From assembly GCA_002900995.3 (NCBI GenBank), contig CM035305.1, positions 2,030,467-2,094,466 of the forward strand: 64,000 nucleotides of DNA. The letters run 5' to 3'. Within the stretch, counting starts at the first letter, position 1, and each line of letters opens with the position of its first letter. Positions 46,086-57,184 of the stretch are shown piece after piece. Position numbers and translations under genes: made by a program. This stretch comes from Ganoderma boninense (taxonomy: Eukaryota; Basidiomycota; Agaricomycetes; Polyporales; Polyporaceae). Below the pieces are notes generated by a model. The model was given only the letters and a program-made list of their open reading frames with translations. It made no database searches and was not told the origin of the DNA.

Positions 46086-47031
46086 ATGGCGACCAAGCGC
46101 ATCGCGAACCAAGTCCACAAGCAGGCGTCCCGCCTCCTTCGTGAGGGCTACATCCAGCGCGAGCCTGCCTGGTTCCGTGCCGTCCTCGACAACCCGCCCC
46201 TGCCTCTTCCAGCACGCAGCCCCCCGCTGCGCACCCACTTCGACACCCCGTCCGCCGCAACCCCTCTGACTCCCCATGCGGACAGCAAAACGGCCAAGCC
46301 TCTCCCCATCAAATACGTGGAGGACGAGCTCAGGCGGCAGTTCTTCCGCGACCACCCCTTCGAGGCCTTCCGGCACACCAGTCTCGTCGAGGGCGCCACT
46401 GTCGAGGCGGAGCACCCCATTCGTGGAGTCGAATGGAAGAGGTTGCGGCAGCGAGGACGGAATCCGTCCCCAGAAGAGTGCGTGTTGCCCTTCGCGTCTC
46501 TTCGCTCGCTTGACTCGTGTCGTGTCGTGCTGACCATTGTGCCGTGCGTGTGACAGTGCCGTCCGGTACGCAGTGAATCTGTACGAGTGCCACGAGATGG
46601 ACCTGTCCTCCGCGTACGCGTCCGCCGTGGCCCAGTTCCGCTCGCTCCGCTCAGAGCTCCAGGTCGCGCGTTCGGTCGCGCTGGTCGAGGCGGAGCATCT
46701 CGGCATGGAGTTTGGGCCCTCGCAGGTCGACATCACCTTTGCCAAGGAACAAAAGGCTCTTCGCACATTCCAAGATGCCTCTGCACACGACCACACCGCA
46801 GAGACGGAGCGCAAGCGTTGGAAGGCGGTCGTCGAGCGCGAGGGGCGGCCGGACGAATGGACCAAGGGCCAGCAGTACACGCGGTTGTGGAAGGAGGGAG
46901 TCCGACCGGTATATGCGCCCGTCCTCAGCGAGCCTGAGATCAAACCAGAAGGGCTCTTGACACCGGAGCAGGCAGCCCAGAGGATATCTTCACAGGCCGA
47001 CTTCCTGAACCAACTTCACGTATCGGCATAG
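46086..47031 (+). CDS. RSM25: Mitochondrial small ribosomal subunit protein mS23 (Rsm25)
   Basis: A structural protein of the mitochondrial 37S subunit. Exons are 46086-46477 and 46557-47031, with a 79-nt intron, giving 288 aa in frame. The N-terminus KRIANQVHKQASRLLREGYI followed by EPAWFRAVLDNPP is the fungal mS23 pattern, and IKYVEDELRRQFFRDHPFEA follows. After the intron, AVRYAVNLYECHEMDLSSAY and FGPSQVDITFAKEQKAL continue the domain. The C-terminus includes AERKRW-type basic helix and LLTPEQAAQR. No classical presequence precedes the ribosomal domain, as in other mS23 proteins. Confidence 0.85.
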
Positions 47032-47183
47032 GCATAGATGACGGACTGTCTCCGGTGCTTTCGCTCGTCGCATATTACCTTGGAATTAATCACACCATAA
47101 GCTATCCTCCCCTCCGATGAAGAACGCCTCGAAATCAAAGGAAAATTGTCCACAGTAAAGCTACAGAGGGTACAGTAACTACA

Positions 47184-49012
47184 TCATGATGCCGCCTTCA
47201 CTGCTCGCGATTGTGCTGCCTGCGCGGCGTTCACGCCCATCCAGGTCTTCTCCACGAGGCCCAATAGCCTCTGCATGTCCGAGCTCCAGCCATTCATGAC
47301 GTCCTCCGCACCCCTGCTCTGGCGGAAGTTGACAATGCCCGCTGGCCGGTCAATTCGCGCCCAGACTGTCCCCGATACGACGAGTCGACAAAGCGTCTCT
47401 TCGGTTTGTTGTTGGGTGAGGTCGAGGAGGGAAGTCAAACGGGTAAGTGTGATGCGAGTGTAATACTGGGAAACGATGCGGATATTCTGTGGAGCTTATC
47501 AATATTGATCCTGCTCATGACGAGGACATGGTCGCTTACGTGCTCAATAACTCGGGTATGGAGGTCTTCCCAGAGCTTCGGCGAGCTGAAGACGCTCGTC
47601 TTCTTCAGATGGGGGCCGTATATTTGTTCAATCCCCGGCCATCTCATGAGCTCAGGCGTTGTGAAGCACTTGACCAGCGCGCTGAAGCAACTTCTCAGCC
47701 TCGTGCGGGGAGGACAATAGGGCTTACTTACTAGTGGAGTTCCAGTTTCGGAAGGGCGGGATCGTTGAACAGGCGGTGGAGCATGTCAGATTGCTCGTTG
47801 TCGTGAGGCGCAAGGACAATGTAGTAAACAATGCGTTCCAAAGCCTGAGGATTATGTGAGAATCGCAGGACCGAATACGGTGAAAGACTTTCGCGCACCT
47901 CACGGCCGCGACCGTTCACCTCCTCCTTGATGGACGGTGTCTCCCACACTTTGTGGTAGTACTTTGCGGCATCCAGGTATGCACTCTGATGCAGTGCGTA
48001 CTGGATCATCATGTCGTAATACTTGAGCTTAAGGTCCTGTGGACGCCATCTGCCCTCAATATGGATGCCAAAATCCAAAGCGCGACGCCTACATACCTCG
48101 TTGTCTTTGTTCTTGAGGAATTCTTCGTTCACCTTGCGGCCACCCACCCGCACCTTCACCCACTCAGCCTCGCCACCGCCAATCGAGTCCTTACCCTCCC
48201 CGCCGATCTCAGCGTCCTTGAGCCGAGCGAGAGCGATCAACAGCCGCATCTGTTCCAGGATGAACTCCGTCTTCTCTCGACGGTCCATGGACGAGTATGT
48301 CTCGACCTGGAGGTCGCTGAGGAGATCGGACGCGAGTTGGAGGGACTCTTTGCGGGCAGCAGGTGTGGTCGAAGCGCCACTCGTAAGCGATTCATGGTAT
48401 TGAGCGAGGAGGAGGGTAATTCGTGCTCGGGGAGTTTCAAGGAAGATCTTCGAGACAGCGTTTCAGGACATCATTCATGACAACACATACACCAGAACGC
48501 ACCTTTCCCTCCGTCACGTTTCGCAAGGTCTCGATGAGTTGCAGCCACTTCTCCGTGCCTGCGGACTTGCGGATCTCCTCGAGCCAACCGATCGCCTGTT
48601 CCACCAAAGCCTGGATGACGGCTTTCAGTTGACCATGCTTCTTGCTCAAGGTGTTGATATTGGAGTTTAGTAGTGCGAGATTTCCGGCCTTGTAACACAG
48701 CTCAGAAGCTTCCTTTACGAGGCGGGTTGTCGAGTTCATGTCCGAGGCCTACACATCCACCTATGAGAAAACACCTCGCACTCATCATCAATTATGAGGC
48801 ACATACATTGCGAGTTTGCTTTTCGAGCACATATATTTTGTCCAAAGACTCCTGCAGTTTACCGGACTGTACGAATATTCCAAGGTCGGCTAGTGCCACA
48901 ACGGGAGATCGAAGTAGGCTCGTGGGCGTACCTGTGCAAGACTCTGCGCGGACGGAAGGAGCTCGTCGACCTCCTTGGTGAAGTCCTTCTCTTGCTTTTT
49001 GGGGTCGGCCAT
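47184..49012 (-). CDS. RPN5: 26S proteasome regulatory subunit RPN5 (PSMD12)
   Basis: A PCI-domain scaffold of the proteasome lid. Eight exons (49012-48932, 48866-48807, 48748-48503, 48447-48097, 48036-47899, 47844-47732, 47690-47540, 47486-47184) give 480 aa in frame. The start is MADPKKQEKDFTKEVDELLP. Blocks matching the family are SGKLQESLDKIYVLEKQTRN, RARITLLLAQ, LQVETYSSMDRREKTEFILE, LKLKYYDMMIQYALHQSAYL and ALVKCFTTPELMRWPGIEQI. The PCI/winged helix part reads RIVSQYYTRITLTRLTSLLD and CRLVVSGTVWARIDRPAGIV. The intron at 47691-47731 is only 41 nt but has a strong GTAAGT donor, and it removes a stop codon formed at its 5' edge. The length is normal for the family. Confidence 0.95.
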
Positions 49013-49413
49013 GATGTATGTCGGGTATGGGGTGGAGGATGCAAGCCAAGCACTCGTCGCGGTTCTCAGACTGGACTGACGCGTCGCGTACAAGCGCTCT
49101 CCACTTTGCCTCCTCGATCCGGTCACGTGAGACGGCGCTCGCTCCGGGACGGACGCGCCGAACTGGAAGCGGAGAGACTCGAGGTGAGGCTGAGGCTGAG
49201 GAACGTTGCTGGCGTGCACCGGCAGGTCTTCTCTGGTCTCTTCGGCGACCGCGGGCTGCGAAGCTTCATGAGGTGCATTCTCACTCGTCACACCAACATG
49301 TTCAGGGAAACCAATAATGATATTGTCATTCTCAGCAGCAGAGTCCTACGTTCAGTGCCAGCACGAGTCGTTCCGCATGTAAGCACACAACATAAGAACC
49401 ATAAGTCGAAGAA
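49013..49413. other. intergenic, RPN5 promoter and F-box-like 3' end
   Basis: About 400 bases lie between two minus-strand genes. No coding signal is visible beyond shadow frames. Confidence 0.6.
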
Positions 49414-51987
49414 TTAGTGACAAACAGGGTTGATCTCCGCCGGGACCGCGTTGCCATTCGTGTGCGTGTGCTCCGACGCCTGGGGGTCTGCACCGGCGGT
49501 GGCGAGCAGCGCCTGCTTCTCGTTGGGCTCGAGCCCAGAGGCGGGGGTTGCATAGAGAGGGAATTTTGGAAGGATCTGCATGGGCATAGTCGGCATAAAC
49601 GAGAAAACGAACCGAATCGGAGCAGTGTAGAAGCGGAACACGCGGTGCGTGATGTAAACCGCGCCGCTCACGACCGCAGTGGGCGTAAAGAGGGAGGTTG
49701 GCGAGACGACGTGCTCAACGGCGTCCTCAGACGACTCGGACTCGGTGTCGGGCTCCCAGGGTTCCGTTCCTTTTTCTGCAGTGGAGGGGGCCACGTTGAC
49801 GCCCACCTCGCTGTACTCGGGGACGGCCATCACCTCCGCCTCGACAAGTACGGGCGTAGCGTCGATAGCAGCCTCGGTCGTCTCCGGCATGATCTGCACG
49901 GCCGAGTCGACGAGCTCAGGCACGGCCTGGATCGACATCTCCTGGACCTGCGGGCGGACGGACACCGCGGCGTCGAACATGATCGGCGTCGCGTCGATGG
50001 CCTTGTCCGACCTCGGTGGGGGCACATACGGCGCCGGGGGCGGCTGGAGCTTGCGCTCAGACAGCCGAATGTGCTGAACATGCGGAAGGATTTCGACGGC
50101 GCGCTGCCATGAGGAGGCGTTCGCCTCGACGGCCCCGGCCCGGCTCCGAGGCTCGAAGTACTTTAGCGTTTCGAGGTATGGGGTGAGGTGGCTGAGAAGC
50201 ACGGCCGTCTGGAGGGGGTTCTTGACCCACGAGTGGCCGACATGCAAGCGAAGAAGCGAGCGCGAACACACGATGCGCGTTGAGTACACCTCGTCACTTG
50301 ACAGCTCTGCGGCGTTCACCACAACGGCGAGCGTGTGCAGCCGGCGGCAGTCGCGCGTCAGGGGGACAATGCTCTCGAGCGTGATGGACGGGGGGTTGCC
50401 CGTCAGCGGGAACCGCGCGTTGGGCGAAAGACGAAGAATCTCGATGTTAGGGCACATGCGGGCGATATGCAGCAGGTCCTTGTCCTCGAAGATCACCGAT
50501 TCTGGCAGGTCGACTTCGAGGCGCCACAAACGCGGCAGCATGGATAAGTGCGTCAGTGGGAGTGGGCTCATCGGTGCGTCCCCCCCGCGCGACGTCGCGC
50601 GGACGAGCTCCCCAAACCGCGACGCACTCGTAGCGGAGATGCGCAGGGACTGCAGGGTGTCCGCGAACTGGTCGGACACGACCACACACAGGCTGTGCCA
50701 GTCGATGGGCATCGGCGGATCCTCCATTACCAAATCGAGCTGGGCGAGGGGGCTCGTGAGGTGCTTGAGGAACATCGTCAGGTTGGCGGCCTCGCCGGTC
50801 AGGGTGAGGTTGCTCAATTTCGCGAAGGCTCCACGGCGAGGCCCTTCGCGCGTCAGGCGCACCGCTGCCTTGCGTGCCTCGGAGAAGTCCGCTTCGTCGG
50901 CTGAGAAGACCCCGCTGTCTGTGCCCCCCACGGAGCTTGGGGTCGAGTACCCGGAGCCGGGGCTGATGTCATCGAAGAAACCCTCGACCGCGGTAGTCGA
51001 GCGCGCGGACAAGTCCACGCCCAACGTCTTCAACAGCGGAAGTCCGGAAGCCCACTTGCCGACCCTGGCCGCGAGAGCACCCGGGGCCGTGAGGGCGAGC
51101 TTCTCCAGCTTGGTGTTATCCTGGAACGTCTCTGTGAACTTGTCGGGGAGGTTCGTGTGCAGCGTGAACGAGAAGGACTTGAGGCCCTTGTGACTCGCGA
51201 TCTCCTCCAGGATGTCGTTGATACGGGGGCTCCTTGAGCCCACCTCGAGCTGGACGGACTCGACGAAAGGCGCGAGGAACATGCGGCATCGCTCTAGGTT
51301 CGCCGCGGTCTCGACCTTCCACGTGAGCGACGCAAGGTTGGGGAGGATGTACGTCGCCGGGCGGTGCTCCTCTAGTAGCGGGAGGATCGAGGGGGCGATG
51401 TTCCCTGACATCTCCACGTACGCGATGCTCTTCACCCTCATGCCATAGGCCAAGACGCGGGCCCAGTCATCGCGTTCGGGCGCTTTCGTCTGTTCAGCGA
51501 TTGTCGAGAGGAGGGAGGGAGGAGCAACGGACGTGAATAGTTGTGTGAGTAACGACGCTTGCGGGGCCGACTGAGACAGAAGGCGTACCAGGCCCATACC
51601 CGGCCTGCGGGCACGTTTCAGGATGTTGCTCGGAAAGAGACCGAGGAGTGGGGTGAGGCTGTCCAGATCACGCCAAAGGACGTCCAAGGCCGGCTCCTTG
51701 AAAGCCTTGCAGGTGCGCGCGAGGCGCGAGACAGACCGACGACCCTGAGGGGTCTCGAGAATCGCCTCGAGAAGCTTCTGCGTAGCATCTGCGTCGCGGA
51801 GAATGATGGGCTTCATCTTCTGTTGGTGGACGGCGTATGGTGTATAGTTGTCGACTTTGGTCGAAGCGGTGGACTTCAGGGAGACCGTGGACTTGCGGGA
51901 ACGGAGACTGGCGAGGCGCGGGCGCGGGATTTGGGAGATGTAGTCGACAAGAGAAGAGCGACGTGAGAGAGACTGTCCGGAAGACAT
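49414..51987 (-). CDS. F-box-like / leucine-rich protein, single exon
   Basis: An intronless frame of 857 aa from the ATG at 51987; the open frame extends upstream only to a GTG. Residues about 60-110 look like an F-box (ADATQKLLEAILETPQGRRS, SRLARTCKAFKEPALDVLWR). Irregular leucine-rich segments follow (LTHLSMLPRLWRLEVDLPES, FEDKDLLHIARMCPNIEILR, LSPNARFPL), as in agaricomycete F-box proteins. These families are large and would act as substrate receptors of SCF ubiquitin ligases. The C-terminal 200 residues are unusual. Repeated short units of the form (A/S)(A/S)V-x(4-6)-P with VPELVDSAVQIMPET and AAIDATPVLVEAEVMAVPEY precede an acidic stretch and a hydrophobic, Pro-rich end (RFVFSFMPTMPMQILPKFPL). 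The lack of introns contrasts with every neighbour. Confidence 0.82.
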   Translation of the reverse strand: MSSGQSLSRRSSLVDYISQIPRPRLASLRSRKSTVSLKSTASTKVDNYTPYAVHQQKMKPIILRDADATQKLLEAILETPQGRRSVSRLARTCKAFKEPALDVLWRDLDSLTPLLGLFPSNILKRARRPGMGLVRLLSQSAPQASLLTQLFTSVAPPSLLSTIAEQTKAPERDDWARVLAYGMRVKSIAYVEMSGNIAPSILPLLEEHRPATYILPNLASLTWKVETAANLERCRMFLAPFVESVQLEVGSRSPRINDILEEIASHKGLKSFSFTLHTNLPDKFTETFQDNTKLEKLALTAPGALAARVGKWASGLPLLKTLGVDLSARSTTAVEGFFDDISPGSGYSTPSSVGGTDSGVFSADEADFSEARKAAVRLTREGPRRGAFAKLSNLTLTGEAANLTMFLKHLTSPLAQLDLVMEDPPMPIDWHSLCVVVSDQFADTLQSLRISATSASRFGELVRATSRGGDAPMSPLPLTHLSMLPRLWRLEVDLPESVIFEDKDLLHIARMCPNIEILRLSPNARFPLTGNPPSITLESIVPLTRDCRRLHTLAVVVNAAELSSDEVYSTRIVCSRSLLRLHVGHSWVKNPLQTAVLLSHLTPYLETLKYFEPRSRAGAVEANASSWQRAVEILPHVQHIRLSERKLQPPPAPYVPPPRSDKAIDATPIMFDAAVSVRPQVQEMSIQAVPELVDSAVQIMPETTEAAIDATPVLVEAEVMAVPEYSEVGVNVAPSTAEKGTEPWEPDTESESSEDAVEHVVSPTSLFTPTAVVSGAVYITHRVFRFYTAPIRFVFSFMPTMPMQILPKFPLYATPASGLEPNEKQALLATAGADPQASEHTHTNGNAVPAEINPVCH

Positions 51988-52589
51988 GACGGAAGGGCTC
52001 TGAATGGAATGGGTACTTATTGGGTTTTGTAGCCTGCGGATCGTAAGGTTTGGGGGAGGACCTGGCACGTTCAGTGTGGAATAGATATGACGAGGCGAGA
52101 TGAAGCTTCGTGAAGGATCCGAGGGCGCAAATTGAACAGAGTTGGACTTCGATGGTACACGTCAGTGCGCAATGCAAGAGTGTGGGTTAGGGGGCCATGA
52201 GACAGATGAGGTCGGGGAAATATACCGCTGGAACGAACGCTGTCCACCTACCGGTGCATGTTGGTCGTGTCTTGGGGCACCTTGATAGAACGGTCAGGTC
52301 TACACCTGCAATCGTGAGCACGCATACTCAACGAGGACATAAGCTCCTCTGGAATGCGGGCGGAGAGCATGCAGCCGCCCATAAGACGACAGCACGCGAC
52401 TCACGAAAGTCCCGGCACGCCTTGGACACACGTCCTCGGGGAGCGTGTTTATGGCATAGAATGGAGTCCGCGCCGGACGCGCACGACCACAGTCCTCTTG
52501 CAAGACGATTATACACCGCCAATCGAACCGTGCAGATCAACGTGAGGAATGTGTACAGAGCAATGGACACATACTGTTACACAGCCCTC
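51988..52589. other. intergenic, no gene seen
   Basis: About 600 bases lie upstream of the F-box-like gene and downstream of SLD2 (both minus). A plus frame of 206 codons (52197-52817) runs partly antisense to SLD2 and has no family pattern. Confidence 0.55.
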
Positions 52590-54375
52590 CTACAGCTCGC
52601 CCGCCTCCCAGGGCACCGGCTCGCCTTCCCATTCGTCTCCCGTGCCTTCGCCATGCTCAGATTCTTCTCCGACGTCCCAGATTTCCCCTCCCTTCCCGGC
52701 GTCGTAATGAGTCTCCCTACTCCCATACAGAAGCCCTCGTACGAGCTTCTCCTCTTCGACCTCCCTCCTTCGACTACCCGGGGATATAGCCAGCACTCGC
52801 TGGAGCTCATCAGGTAAGTTGACTTCGAACCTTTCTGGATCGACAGGAGACAAGACCGCAGGGCCGTTCGTCTCGTCCTGCGTTCGCCATTCCGCATCCC
52901 AGTCGGATCCGACATCGTCTATGAAGTCAACTTGGGGTAACCGCGCTAGAGGGTCGATTTCCCTGACTTGAATTTCGTCATCCTCGACGCTCCCCGGCTC
53001 TTCCTCGCTGGCATCTTCAGCACCCGGCAGCAGCTTAACTTTCTTCCGACCGTAGGGACCGGACTTCCCCTTGCCCCTTTCAGCGTATTTTGGACCTGCC
53101 GATTTCGATGCGTCTGGGGGAGGCGGCGAAGGGGGTATCAGAGGGAGGCTCAAGAGGGTATTCGAAACAGCCGCATTAATGTCGTCAGTGTCATCAAGAC
53201 CATCAGGAAATGTGCGTTTATTCGTTGCTCGGAAAGATTTGGACGGGTCATGGCTCTGCAGACCGCCGGAAATGTTCGATTGAGAGGCGGTGGGTGGACC
53301 AAAGGCTGAATGCAAGTCATCCTTGGTCGGCACGAGCGACCTCGGTATGCTCCGCTTGCCGTTCACGGTACGCATCCCAAGCCCGTCCGGCTTGGGACGC
53401 ATCAAGCCGGAGGCTTCAAGGCTCTGAAGCTTAGGTTTCATAGTCCAGTCGACATCCTCGTCAGAAGAAGGGGTAAGAGCTCTAGATTTCTCCCTTTTGA
53501 CAATGGATCCTGGGATTGAAGAGGTAGCCTTCATCTGAGAGGAAGGAAGAGCCTTCGTGGGACGCTTGTCAGCGTTGTTAGCCGAATCGTCGAAGAGGGC
53601 TTGGAAGCTCTTCCCGCCTGTGCGAGGTTTCATGGGCGTGTCACCCATGATCGTGTCATTGACGTCTGCAGGGTTGTCATCTCCGTCCGAGTCATCCGAA
53701 CTACGACGTGGAGCAGCATGTCCAGTAAAGGAGAGCGCAGCCTGGGATGCGACACGTGCACGCTTCTCTTTGACGGGAGAAGGGGAAACCTGTTCTCCAC
53801 GAAGACGTTTACGTGCTCGTGTGACTGGGGAGTCGACTGCGGGGGATAGCGGGAGATGTTGGGCCAAAAGGAGGGGCTGGATGGGTGGGAATGGGTCTGG
53901 AGAAAGGGAGCGGCGCGGGGCACGTGGGTTGTTCTTTGGCTTGGATGGGGAGGCAAATGGGTTTGAACGCGATTGATTAGATGCACGTTGCGAAGATGAA
54001 GCAGGATGCTGGAGCTTCTTTCTGTTCTTGACAGGAGAGAAGGGATTGGTAGTTGCGGTGGGAGGATCGACCTTGACGGCTCGAGACTTGGGGAGGATAG
54101 ATGAGGGAGGTGGGTGAGGTGGCGCAGCCGGGGGAGAAGTGGAGGAGGGAGGGTGTCGGGAGAGAGCACGGGAGGGGCCGGGCTTGGAGAGGGACTTGTA
54201 GAGCTTGTACTTTGCGGCTGCATGGGGGTGAACGGGGTGGATGGGGAACGGGGAGAGGGGACGCACCGATGTGTGGCTGGTCCTTTATTTCCTGGATGGA
54301 GGGGTCTCTGCCATGGGATGCCCTGAAGTCGCGTTCCCAGGCCTTGATCTCAGCGCGCAGAGCAGCGACGTCCAT
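52590..54375 (-). CDS. SLD2: DNA replication initiation factor SLD2 (DRC1/RecQL4-N type)
   Basis: Sld2 is a CDK target that links Dpb11, polymerase epsilon and GINS to load the replicative helicase. Exon 1 (54375-54267) and exon 2 (54217-52590), with a 49-nt intron, give 578 aa. The N-terminal signature LRAEIKAWERDFRASHGRDP, then IQEIKDQPHIAAKYKLYKSL, is the Sld2/RecQL4 motif and is split by the intron. The rest is disordered and carries at least four S/TPxK CDK-type sites (SPVK twice, SPSK, TPMK) plus many other S/T-P sites. The C-terminal part includes a basic SGPYGRKKVKLLPG motif and an acidic tail. An ACGCGT element lies 76 bases upstream. It is longer than yeast Sld2 (453 aa). Confidence 0.9.
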
Positions 54376-54450
54376 CGAGCGAGAGAGAGCACGGCGCAGG
54401 GCGAGACGCGGGGATGGACGACGGACTCAGTCTCGGACTCGAAGCGGAGA

Positions 54451-54456
54451 ACGCGT
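54451..54456. promoter_or_regulatory. MluI cell-cycle box (ACGCGT) between SLD2 and the Pal1-like gene
   Basis: A perfect acgcgt hexamer sits 76 bases upstream of the SLD2 ATG. In yeasts this element binds MBF and drives G1/S expression of replication genes. The motif is seen directly; the role is inferred from the family of the neighbour. Confidence 0.35.
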
Positions 54457-54664
54457 CTGAGCGTGCCAAGACGCGGGCACGTGGGCGTCGCCGCAAAGGG
54501 CAAGGCCGGGGCTCGTGGTGGGCGTGGTGGGACTCGGTGGGACTGTCCGGTCGGTGCGAGCCTTGAAGCACTTGCATTGTCTCTCCTCCTCCTCTCCGAG
54601 CCTCAGCCCACTCTGACGCGCCCTTCGCCGTTGCCCTGACCCCCTCCACAGGCCGCACTGGCCC

Positions 54665-57184
54665 ATGACTCCCTATTATCCTCCTCACGATGATCCCACC
54701 CAGCCTATCCCCATTCCGCCAATCCTTCTTCCTGGACCCCACATAGGTGGCTTCGTCTACCCGAGCCACTCTTCCCCTCCAGCCCTTTCCCCCATCTTAC
54801 CCTCTCCACGCCCCTCAATATCCCGCTCACTTTTCGCCACCCATGCACCAATATCCATATCCCTACCCCTCGCACTCCACCTCCTTCCTCCCTGACCCCG
54901 CCTTTTCTCCGGATCCCCGCTTCAATCCTCACTTCTTCAGTATGAACGACCATGAGGAGATCTACCCCGCAAGCCTCTCCGAAAGTTTTTCCGATTACGC
55001 TCCAACCGTCCCAGATGATGAGTCCGAGGTTGACCACACTCATCTCCCTCCTCGTATGCGCCATCTGGCCGGCCCAGATGTCGTTATCCCTCCTCGCCAT
55101 TCTCGTTCCCAGTCTGCTCCGTACGTCCCCGCTCCTCTCCCTCAAAACCTCTCCCGATCAAACTCTACAAGAGTCATCCCTGTCCCTCCTCCGAACCCCA
55201 TTCACGCTACATTGCCTCCCATTTCCAATCGCCAAAGGTCCCCGAGAGAAGATCCCTCCGAAAACCCGACCCGACCTTCTCCCGTGCACCCCTCTGCTTC
55301 TGCTGCCGCTCAAGTATATTGGCAACCCCCTCCACCGTATTCTGATTCTGAAAGCGACTGTTCTTCATCCAATCCACACACTCCTTCCAGTTCTCCCCCC
55401 TCATCCAGCCGCCACCACCTCCCGAGAGAAGCAAGTGGGCCTTCGACCTCCACGCCTTCGTTACCCGAGAAGCGTTCTGTATCCAACGCCAATCCTATTT
55501 CTTCTGCGAGCTCTTCCAGTCCTCATGCAGTTTCACAGCCTAGGAACGATGTGCCTGCGCCTGTAACGAAGACTTCGTCCATGAAACCTTCTGTGGTTCA
55601 TCCCAGAATTGGCCCCCGCAATGCTTCAGCTCCAGAACTGAAGCCCCCACCGACTCCCATTGATGTTCCGCCTCGCCCTTCGACTGTGCCAATTCCTGCA
55701 CCGCCACCCCAAACCCCTTCTGCTCCACTTGCCGGTCGCAGGAAGAACAGCAAGAATCCCAGCATCTCCACTCCTCCTCGAGACTTGGATGACATAGATG
55801 AACTCGACGAGTCTGATCCCCTCGGATTCGCATGGCACCATGACGGGCCGTACGAGGCAATTGCCAAAGCGACAGGCTCTGTCCGCAACCCTGGCGCCTC
55901 GGCTCAGAAGCCCTCCAAAGTCCGTTCCTTCCCAGTTCGTTTGAACAATATCACTCATGTCTAATTGTTCTGTAAAAATTGTAGCCCAAACGCAAGCCTG
56001 TACAAGCCTACGACAGTCTTTCAGTCGGTGTTGCCCCCGGCCAGATTTTCCCATCATTCTCACAATACCAGCCCCAAACTATCGGCAATGGTGTGCAAAT
56101 GGACGCGACCGTCCTACCCGAGATGCCCCCGGCCGAGAATTTCCAGGTTCTCTCGCCTCCGCGGAGTCCGCTCCCCTTGCCGATCCAGCGACGTGTGCCC
56201 CCGACTGGCCAACCTCCTGCTACTCCGGACCAGTACAGCAACATGCACATGAACATGGCGATGAACCCGGTCCCTATGATGGCTAACTTTTCTGTGCCCG
56301 CATCGGAGATGCTCGATTCGCGAATGTCGCGGATGCAGGCTCAACGCCCTTCACCAGAGGGGCAACATAACCTCATGGAGCGTAGGCCGTCTCAGCCTCC
56401 ATCTCCGCCCACGTATAACGACGGACCTCAACCCTCTCCCCCGCTCCCAAACCCTTACTCGCCGTCAGAGCCTGCGTTCCCCAGGGTGGTGCCAAGTCGC
56501 CAGAACTCAGGCTCTCGCCCAGTCTCAACGATCTATCCCCGCCCCGACCTACCTTCTCCCAACGTCGTCCCTCGGCCTGATATTGCGCTCCCACCCCAGC
56601 GCCAGCATGACAAATCGACGTCTCTGCTCCCGCGGCACCTCCCTAAGAAACTCGTCATGCCTGCGCCACTGCAACAGAATCAGAAACAGAACCTGCAGCA
56701 AGGCCAGGCGCACGTTGAGTTCCTCGCTCAACGTCATGGACCGCCCCCTACGGCGCCCGTCCCCGGGACGTCGGCGTCGGCGGCTTCGCAGCATCAGCAG
56801 CAGCAGCAGGTGCGTGCGCAGGACATCCCGTTCAGCCACGGGCCGAAGCTCTTGAAGAAGAAGCACACATCCAGCGCTCCTGAGCTGTCGTCGTCCGTGC
56901 TCCCCCCCTCTGCCATGTCCTCGAACGCGACTGCGGCAATGTTCTCCGCGAAGGTGCGCTTCGCGGAGCCGCCAAAGGAGGAAACAAGGGAGGAGCGCAA
57001 GAAGCGGGAGAAGGAGGAGGCGAAGCGGGAGAAGGCGCGTGTAAAGGCCGGCCTGCGGCCCGAAGTCCCGCTCCAAGGCATCTTTCCCGTCGATCAAGTC
57101 AAGGAGGGGGAGCTCGCCCGCGAGCGCGAGTTTATGAAGGTGAACGGTGCGAAGACAGGGCGGAAGCTGAGCAAGCGGAGGTGA
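54665..57184 (+). CDS. Pal1-like disordered cortical protein
   Basis: The main exons are 54665-55919 and 55985-57184 (65-nt intron with a GTCCGT donor). The product is Pro/Ser-rich and mostly disordered. At the end of exon 1 sits DDIDELDESDPLGFAWHHDG followed by PYEAIAKA, which resembles the HHDGPFDA core of the Pal1 cell-morphology family. Exon 2 then reads KPVQAYDSLSVGVAPGQIFP. The C-terminus holds AMFSAKVRFAEPPKEETREE, a charged coiled-coil-like stretch, and VPLQGIFPVDQVKEGELARE. From the ATG at 54665 the frame (MTPYYPPHDDPTQPIPIPPI) must slip by one near 54765-54790 to join the long frame, so either a base is in excess or translation starts at the ATG at 54843. The Pal1 link is by motif only. 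Confidence 0.65.

Noticed and set aside
50183..51193. 336-codon plus-strand open frame
   Set aside because: It lies wholly antisense to the F-box-like exon, with no family pattern; a GC-rich shadow frame.
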